Positions 25,834 to 30,166 of a stretch of 30,166 nt of DNA are shown here, one piece after another. Source of the stretch: Alphaproteobacteria bacterium. GTDB lineage: Bacteria > Pseudomonadota > Alphaproteobacteria > SHVP01. The notes beneath the pieces were generated by a model. It saw nothing but the letters and a program-made list of their open reading frames with translations, made no database searches and was not told where the DNA came from. Within the stretch, counting starts at the first letter, position 1. The number at the start of each line of letters is the position of its first letter. Location: NCBI GenBank assembly GCA_009694165.1, contig SHVP01000021.1, positions 1 to 30,166 on the forward strand. Direction: 5' to 3'. The position numbers were made by a program, and so were the translations under genes.

Positions 25834-25844
25834 GGGGGGGGGGG
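25834..25844 (+). repeat. homopolymer run of 11 G at the ribosome-binding site
   Basis: Eleven consecutive G lie 5 nt before ATG 25850, exactly where the Shine-Dalgarno sequence should be. The run is the longest homopolymer I noticed in the window. Length changes by strand slippage would alter the leader and the base-pairing with 16S rRNA. Confidence 0.9.
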
Positions 25845-25849
25845 TCATC

Positions 25850-26710
25850 ATGGCGGTCCGCATCATCCTAGCGCCGGTCAGCGGCATGGAGCAGCCGAAC
25901 ACGACGCTCGATACTGCCCTTCAGGTCGGTCGTCAAATGAACGCCCATGTCGAGGCTTTCCACGTCTCGCTCGACCCGCGCGGCAGCGCCGCCTACATGG
26001 CCGAGGGCATGACCAGCAACATACACCGGGACATCATGAATGCGGTCGAACAGGAAGGAAAAGAGCGGCGCGATCGAGCTCGCCGCCGGTTCGAGGACGC
26101 CTGCAAGCGCTGCAACGCGCCGGTTACCGTCGGGCGCGCGCCGGGCGGGTTCGCCGCCAGCTTTGCCACGGCGCTGGGGCGCGAGGATGAATTGCTAGCC
26201 ATGCGCGGCCGCGTGTCCGATCTCATCGTCGTCGCCCGCTCGCCCAATCAGGGGGACGCCACGCGCACCACGATAGATATCGCCGTGCTCGAGACCGGGC
26301 GGCCGGTTCTGATTGCGCCACCGCGCGCGGTCAGTGCGTTTGGCACGACCATCGCGGTCGTCTGGAACGGCACCATCGAGGCGACACGGGCGGTCGAGGC
26401 CGGGCTGCAGTTCATCACCGCGGCGCAGCGGGTCGTTATCCTGGCGCTCCCCGAGCGCCACTACGGCGGCACGGCGGTCCAGGACCTGGTCACCTATTTG
26501 TCGTGCCACGGCGTCACCGCCGAGACGGTCGACATCCACGACGTCCGGGGCGGTCGCGGCCACGCGTTGGTGCGCGGCGCGCAACAGGCCGGCTGCGACA
26601 TGATGGTCATGGGGGCCTATACCCGCAGCCGACTCCGCCACCTGGTCTTCGGCGGCGCGACCTCGGAGGTTCTGGTCCAATCCGGCATTCCGGTGTTGAT
26701 GTCGCACTAG
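25850..26710 (+). CDS. universal stress protein (UspA family, two-domain)
   Basis: A 286-residue cytoplasmic protein with two Usp folds. The N-terminal one starts MAVRIILAPVSG and includes a long charged helix (EQEGKERRDRARRRFEDACKR). The C-terminal half has FGTTIAVVWNGTIEATRAVEAGL and ends with GAYTRSRLRHLVFGGATSEVLVQSGIPVLMSH, the ATP-binding G-x2-G-x9-G-(S/T)-like signature in slightly changed form. Such proteins support survival under starvation, oxidative or other stress, by mechanisms mostly unknown. It follows the broken kinase gene by 95 nt with its own probable promoter, and precedes an acyl-CoA ligase gene by 75 nt. The G11 tract in front suggests variable expression. Confidence 0.92.
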   Translation: MAVRIILAPVSGMEQPNTTLDTALQVGRQMNAHVEAFHVSLDPRGSAAYMAEGMTSNIHRDIMNAVEQEGKERRDRARRRFEDACKRCNAPVTVGRAPGGFAASFATALGREDELLAMRGRVSDLIVVARSPNQGDATRTTIDIAVLETGRPVLIAPPRAVSAFGTTIAVVWNGTIEATRAVEAGLQFITAAQRVVILALPERHYGGTAVQDLVTYLSCHGVTAETVDIHDVRGGRGHALVRGAQQAGCDMMVMGAYTRSRLRHLVFGGATSEVLVQSGIPVLMSH

Positions 26711-26785
26711 CCTCTCCGCCGGCGCTGCTTGGCCGATCTTTCGGGGCCGCCGCAGACTGGGCGGCAGGAATGCAGGGAGGACGAC

Positions 26786-28417
26786 ATGCTGCGCGGTCTT
26801 ATGATCGATCACCCGCTGCTGATCTCGTCGTTGATCGAGTTCGCGGCGCGCTATCACGGCGATACCGAAATCGTCACGCGAACGGTCGAAGGGCCGCTGC
26901 ATCGCTATCGCTACCGTGACAGCGTCGCGCGCGCGCGGCGGTTGGCGCAGGCGCTGACGCGGCTTGGCGTCCGCCCCGGCGATCGCGTGGCCACGCTGGC
27001 CTGGAATACTCACCGCCATTTCGAGCTTTACTACGGCGTTTCCGGCATGGGCGCCGTTCTCCACACCATCAATCCGCGGCTGTTTCCTGAGCAAATCGCC
27101 TACATCGCCAATCACGCCGAGGATGTGTACCTCTTCGCCGACCTTAGCTTCGCACCGTTGCTCGAGGCGCTTGCCGGCAAGTTGCAGACGGTCGAGGGAA
27201 TCGTCTGGCTGACGGAGAAGGCGCATCTGCCGAGCAGCAAGCTGGCCAACACACTTTGCTATGAGACCCTGCTCGAGCGCGAGAGCGGCGACTTCGCCTG
27301 GCCGTCGTTCGACGAGTATGCCGCAGCGGCGCTTTGCTACACCTCGGGGACGACAGGCAACCCAAAGGGCGTGCTCTATTCGCATCGCTCGACCGTTCTG
27401 CATTCGTGGGGCGTTTGCATGCCCGATTCGCTCAACCTGTCGAGCGCCGAAGTGATTCTTCCCGTCGTGCCGATGTTTCATGCCAACGCCTGGGGGCTCG
27501 CCTACGCCGCGCCGATGTGCGGGGCCAAGGTGGTGCTCCCGGGCGCCAAGCTTGATGGGCCCAGCCTGCATGAGCTGATCGAGAACGAGCGTGTCACGTT
27601 CCTGGCCGGCGTGCCCACCGTATGGCTCGCGCTGTTGAACTACCTGAATGAGAGCGGAAAACAACTGAAGAGCGTGAAGACGATCGTGATCGGCGGCGCG
27701 GCAGCGCCGCGCTCGATGATGGACACGTTCCAGCGTAAGTTCGGCGTCCGCGTCCTGCATGCTTGGGGCATGACCGAGATGAGCCCGCTCGGCGTCGTCG
27801 GCTGCCTGCTGCCCAAGCACTCAGCGCAAGACGGCGAGCGTCAGCTCGACGTCCAGGTGAAACAGGGCCGCGCGCTCTACGGAGTGGAACTAAAGATCGA
27901 TGACGGCAACGGCAATGAACAGCCGCGCGACGGCAAGGCGTTCGGCCACCTGAAGGTACGCGGCCCATGGATCGCCGACGCCTATTTCAAAGCCGAGGGC
28001 GGGCGAATTCTCGACGCCGACGGCTGGTTCGATACCGGCGACGTCGCGACCCTCGACGCCGACGGCTACATGCAGATCACGGATCGGTCCAAAGACGTGA
28101 TCAAGTCAGGCGGCGAATGGATCAGTTCGATCGAGCTGGAGAATCTGGCGGTCGGGCACCCGGAGGTGGCTGAAGCCTGTGTCATCGGCGTCCCCCACCC
28201 GAAATGGGACGAGCGCCCGCTGCTGCTTATCGTTCGCCGGCCGGGTAGCTCCCTGACGCGCGAGGCGATGCTCAACTATTTCAAGGATCGCGTGGCCAAG
28301 TGGTGGTGGCCCGACGACGTCGTCTTCGTCGCCCAACTGCCGCACACGGCGACCGGTAAGCTACTCAAGAACAAGTTGCGCGAGGAGTACCGCCATCATC
28401 GCCTGCCGACGGTCTAG
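26786..28417 (+). CDS. acyl-CoA ligase, AlkK/DmdB-like (medium-chain or 3-methylmercaptopropionate type)
   Basis: A 543-residue ANL-family ligase. Motifs: [18 protein letters not shown] (about 185-202), PMFHANAWG (about 229-237), [11 protein letters not shown] (about 326-336), [15 protein letters not shown] (about 414-428), [15 protein letters not shown] (about 434-448) and catalytic Lys525 in [11 protein letters not shown]. The opening [20 protein letters not shown] and [11 protein letters not shown] are hallmarks of the clade holding AlkK medium-chain synthetases and DmdB, which activates methylmercaptopropionate. Substrate cannot be decided. GGGAGG at 26775-26780 fixes ATG 26786; an upstream in-frame start at 26729 is rejected. 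The stop shares CTAG (28414-28417) with the convergent hydrolase gene. It is not closely related to the FadD at 1136. Confidence 0.94.
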   Translation: MLRGLMIDHPLLISSLIEFAARYHGDTEIVTRTVEGPLHRYRYRDSVARARRLAQALTRLGVRPGDRVATLAWNTHRHFELYYGVSGMGAVLHTINPRLFPEQIAYIANHAEDVYLFADLSFAPLLEALAGKLQTVEGIVWLTEKAHLPSSKLANTLCYETLLERESGDFAWPSFDEYAAAALCYTSGTTGNPKGVLYSHRSTVLHSWGVCMPDSLNLSSAEVILPVVPMFHANAWGLAYAAPMCGAKVVLPGAKLDGPSLHELIENERVTFLAGVPTVWLALLNYLNESGKQLKSVKTIVIGGAAAPRSMMDTFQRKFGVRVLHAWGMTEMSPLGVVGCLLPKHSAQDGERQLDVQVKQGRALYGVELKIDDGNGNEQPRDGKAFGHLKVRGPWIADAYFKAEGGRILDADGWFDTGDVATLDADGYMQITDRSKDVIKSGGEWISSIELENLAVGHPEVAEACVIGVPHPKWDERPLLLIVRRPGSSLTREAMLNYFKDRVAKWWWPDDVVFVAQLPHTATGKLLKNKLREEYRHHRLPTV

Positions 28418-29319
28418 GTGGTCGAGGGCCGGCGATAGCGGCTGGTGAGTTCGGGCGGACCGTCGCAATGCGCGCGGTCGGTTTCGACCAGATGAATCAG
28501 GTGGGCGTGCACCGACCGCGCCGCCGCCGCGTGGAGGCGCCGATCGACGTTGGCATACAGGCGGGCCACCATCTCGGCGATGAGTTCGATGCCCGAAGCG
28601 AGGCATGTTTCGATCTGGCGTTCGCGTTCCTCGCGATGGGCGATGTAGGCGCGAACGAATGGGTGGGGCTCGCGAACGGGTCCGCCGTGGGTCGGCCAGT
28701 AGATGTGATCGGAGACGTGTAGCAGCTTGTGCAGGCTGCGCAGGTAGGCCTGCATGTCGCCGTCGGGCGGTGAAACGACGGTGGTCGACCAGGCCATGAT
28801 GTGATCGCCGGTGAACAGAGCCTGTTCCTCGCGCAGGCGATAGCAGACATGGTTCGAGCAGTGCCCCGGCGTGGTGACGGCCTCGATCGTCCAGCCTGGG
28901 CCCTGCAGCAGGTCGCCGTCGCCCACGCGGATATCCGGCGTGAAGGCATGGTCGGCCCCTTCCTCGACGTCGCCGCCTGTCTCTGGCCGACCCGATCCGT
29001 GCCGTCCGAACCCGTAGGTAGTCCCCCCGAGGCTGCGTTGGAGCCGCCGCGCCGCGGGCGAATGGTCGCAGTGAGTATGGGTAACCAAGATGTGACTGAT
29101 CGTCTCGCCGACCAGGGCCTGGCTGATGGCATCGACATGGTCCGGCAAATCCGGCCCAGGATCGATGACCGCAACTTCGCCCTGGCCAACGATGTAGGTG
29201 CCGGTTCCGTGAAAGGTGAAGGGCGAAGGATTGCGCGCGACGATGCGGCGAATCAGGGGCGTGACGGGAGTCACTGCACCGTACTCGAAGTCGAACTGAC
29301 GATTGAATGGAATGGCCAT
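28414..29319 (-). CDS. MBL-fold metallo-hydrolase, LACTB2-like
   Basis: A metallo-beta-lactamase-fold hydrolase of about 301 residues. Zinc ligands are complete: [11 protein letters not shown] (His81, His83, Asp85, His86), [10 protein letters not shown] (His153), FTGDHIM (Asp172) and WPTHGGP (His211). [23 protein letters not shown] precedes them, and the C-terminal helical region is like the LACTB2/beta-lactamase-like protein 2 group, several members of which are endoribonucleases or thioester hydrolases. The true substrate is unknown. ATG 29319 fits the family start ([12 protein letters not shown]); an in-frame ATG at 29352 adds 11 residues. It is convergent with and touches the acyl-CoA ligase gene, so a thioesterase-like role is conceivable but only inferred. 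Confidence 0.92.
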   Translation of the reverse strand: MAIPFNRQFDFEYGAVTPVTPLIRRIVARNPSPFTFHGTGTYIVGQGEVAVIDPGPDLPDHVDAISQALVGETISHILVTHTHCDHSPAARRLQRSLGGTTYGFGRHGSGRPETGGDVEEGADHAFTPDIRVGDGDLLQGPGWTIEAVTTPGHCSNHVCYRLREEQALFTGDHIMAWSTTVVSPPDGDMQAYLRSLHKLLHVSDHIYWPTHGGPVREPHPFVRAYIAHREERERQIETCLASGIELIAEMVARLYANVDRRLHAAAARSVHAHLIHLVETDRAHCDGPPELTSRYRRPSTT

Positions 29320-29387
29320 GGCAGTTCTTTCGTTGGGCCCTGCCGCGAGCATAGGACTCGCATCGAGATATCGCTACAATCCTCGCT

Positions 29388-29822
29388 ATGGCTCAACTTA
29401 CCCTCCAACAAGCCAACGCCGTGGTCGCCCGGGCGCTCGCGCATGGCAAGGAGACCGCTTGCCAGCCGCTGACCGTCGCGGTGCTCGATGCCGGCGGGCA
29501 CCTCCTGGCGTTTCAGCGCCAGGACGGATCGGGGATCCTGCGACCGCAGATTGCGACCGGGAAGGCCTGGGGCGCGCTCGGCCTTGGCATGTCGTCCGCC
29601 GCGATCGCCGAACGCATGCAGAGTCGGCCGACATTTCTCGCCGCCCTTGCCGCCATGTCCGACGGCAAAGTGGTTCCCGCTGCGGGCGGCGTCCTAATCC
29701 GCGATGGGTCGGGCGAAATTCTCGGCGCCGTCGGAATCTCCGGCGATACATCGGACAAGGATGAGGCCTGCGCGTTGGCTGGTATCGCCGCAACCGGCTT
29801 GCGGGGCGACGCCGCGCGGTAG
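29388..29822 (+). CDS. GlcG/HbpS family (heme-binding-like) protein
   Basis: A 144-residue protein of the GlcG/HbpS (DUF336) family. Typical segments are LTLQQANAVVARALAHG at the N-terminus, PLTVAVLDAGGHLLAFQRQDG (about 27-47), ATGKAWGALGLGMSS and VPAAGGVLIRDGSGEILGAVGISGDTSDKDEACALAGI (about 96-133). Members include glycolate-operon GlcG and the extracellular heme-binding HbpS, but most are uncharacterised. There is no signal peptide, so it is probably cytoplasmic. It is divergent from the MBL-fold gene across about 68 nt; the ribosome-binding site is weak. Confidence 0.92.
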   Translation: MAQLTLQQANAVVARALAHGKETACQPLTVAVLDAGGHLLAFQRQDGSGILRPQIATGKAWGALGLGMSSAAIAERMQSRPTFLAALAAMSDGKVVPAAGGVLIRDGSGEILGAVGISGDTSDKDEACALAGIAATGLRGDAAR

Positions 29823-30054
29823 CATCGGTGCCACGGCCGGACACGGGGCGCCCCCCCACTCGACCAGGTCTGCCGAGGCAGTGGTTGTGCCGACCGGCAG
29901 TTCAACCGAGGGCTGTGGTGCCATTGGGGGACGCGTCGGCACGGTCGGACGGCCTGGAGAAAATTGTCCACGGGCGAAAGAGTTGCACGGTGACCAAATG
30001 GTTGTGCCGTTCCGCATCTCTGTATAGGAAACGGTTGATGAGCGAGGAGAAGCG
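29823..30054. other. intergenic region, 232 nt
   Basis: The longest non-coding gap. It contains a C7 run (29851-29857) and the repeated word TTGTGCCG (about 29884 and 30002). A poor -10-like TATAGG (30023-30028) has TTGTGC 15 nt upstream. A tiny frame ATGAGC...TAA (30038-30073) overlaps the next gene start and is probably not coding. I see no terminator or RNA gene. Confidence 0.4.
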
Positions 30055-30166
30055 GTGGCAACAGCCAAACTAACGGCGGTTCTCGCACTCGACATAGACG
30101 GTTACGACGCACTCCTTGCGTCCGACCGCGCTTGGGCGCAGCGGCAACTGCGAAACTACCTAGACA
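30055..30166 (+). CDS. start of a probable adenylate/guanylate cyclase-type protein (partial, runs off window)
   Basis: GTG 30055 follows AGGAGA with a 5-nt spacer and opens 37 codons to the window end. The start MATAKLTAVLALDIDGYDALLAS resembles the KLAAILAADVVGYSRLM opening of class III nucleotidyl cyclases common in alphaproteobacteria, including the Asp that binds metal and the GY pair. Only the first strand and helix of the domain are visible, so catalytic residues cannot be checked. The start is GTG because the nearby ATG (30038) is in another frame and stops after 11 codons. Confidence 0.5.
   Translation, partial: MATAKLTAVLALDIDGYDALLASDRAWAQRQLRNYLD

Noticed and set aside
26195..27820. 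Long open frame antisense to the stress-protein and AlkK/DmdB-like genes (541 codons)
   Set aside because: It spans two real genes on the other strand and shows no recognisable motif.
1..30166. CRISPR arrays, tRNA/rRNA genes, insertion sequences, toxin-antitoxin or phage genes
   Set aside because: I looked for regular repeats, tRNA-like cloverleafs, transposase or integrase motifs and small paired genes on both strands and saw none that could be supported.

Overview
The window is about 65% G+C by eye, is densely packed, and looks chromosomal. The order histone-deacetylase-like gene, xseB, ispA, dxs, tlyA, TrmA/RlmD-type methyltransferase, and the order dnaJ-like, fabI, aroC, resemble what is known from Rhodospirillales-type Alphaproteobacteria, so I infer an alphaproteobacterium near that order. 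The lineage call is inference. I see no rRNA, tRNA, CRISPR array, integrase, transposase or plasmid gene. No gene-free stretch exceeds 300 bases; the longest is about 232 nt (29823-30054).

Layout. 1-2824 (+): a lipid-oxidation cluster made of the tail of an acyl-CoA dehydrogenase, a PaaG-like crotonase and a FadD-type ligase. 2855-7104 (-): a two-gene RND efflux operon (adaptor, then HAE1-type pump). 7221-11339 (+): an HDAC-like deacetylase followed by xseB, ispA and dxs, supplying isoprenoid precursors. 11336-12033 (-): a secreted-protein gene broken by a frameshift. 12117-12866 (+): tlyA. 12863-14059 (-): an acyl-CoA dehydrogenase homologue that lacks the catalytic Glu and resembles 3-sulfinopropionyl-CoA desulfinase. 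14163-16896 (+): a TTC38-like TPR protein overlapping an iron-sulfur rRNA/tRNA uridine methyltransferase. 16901-22582 (-): a long same-strand run, in transcription order a 17-kDa-antigen-type lipoprotein, a Sel1-repeat protein, a DnaJ-like co-chaperone, fabI, aroC and an AhpD-like enzyme. 22782-25754 (+): pdxH, a FieF-like metal exporter, and a phosphotransferase/P-loop kinase fusion split by an in-frame TAG. 25850-26710 (+): a universal stress protein preceded by an 11-G run. 26786-28417 (+): an AlkK/DmdB-type acyl-CoA ligase. 28414-29319 (-): a LACTB2-like metallo-hydrolase. 29388-29822 (+): a GlcG/HbpS-family protein. 30055 to the end (+): the start of a probable nucleotidyl cyclase.

Most of this is housekeeping and I do not see a convincing new multi-gene system. 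The items most worth a second look are the desulfinase-like dehydrogenase, two otherwise well-preserved genes each broken by one lesion (a G5-run frameshift and an amber codon), the G11 tract in the probable leader of the stress-protein gene, structured leaders upstream of dxs and the lipoprotein gene, and an operator-like inverted repeat around a -10 element ahead of the isoprenoid operon.

Start codons were moved from the longest open frame where a Shine-Dalgarno (SD) sequence or family N-terminus argued for it; each case is explained in its entry. Comparisons with named family members are from memory, not from a database search.
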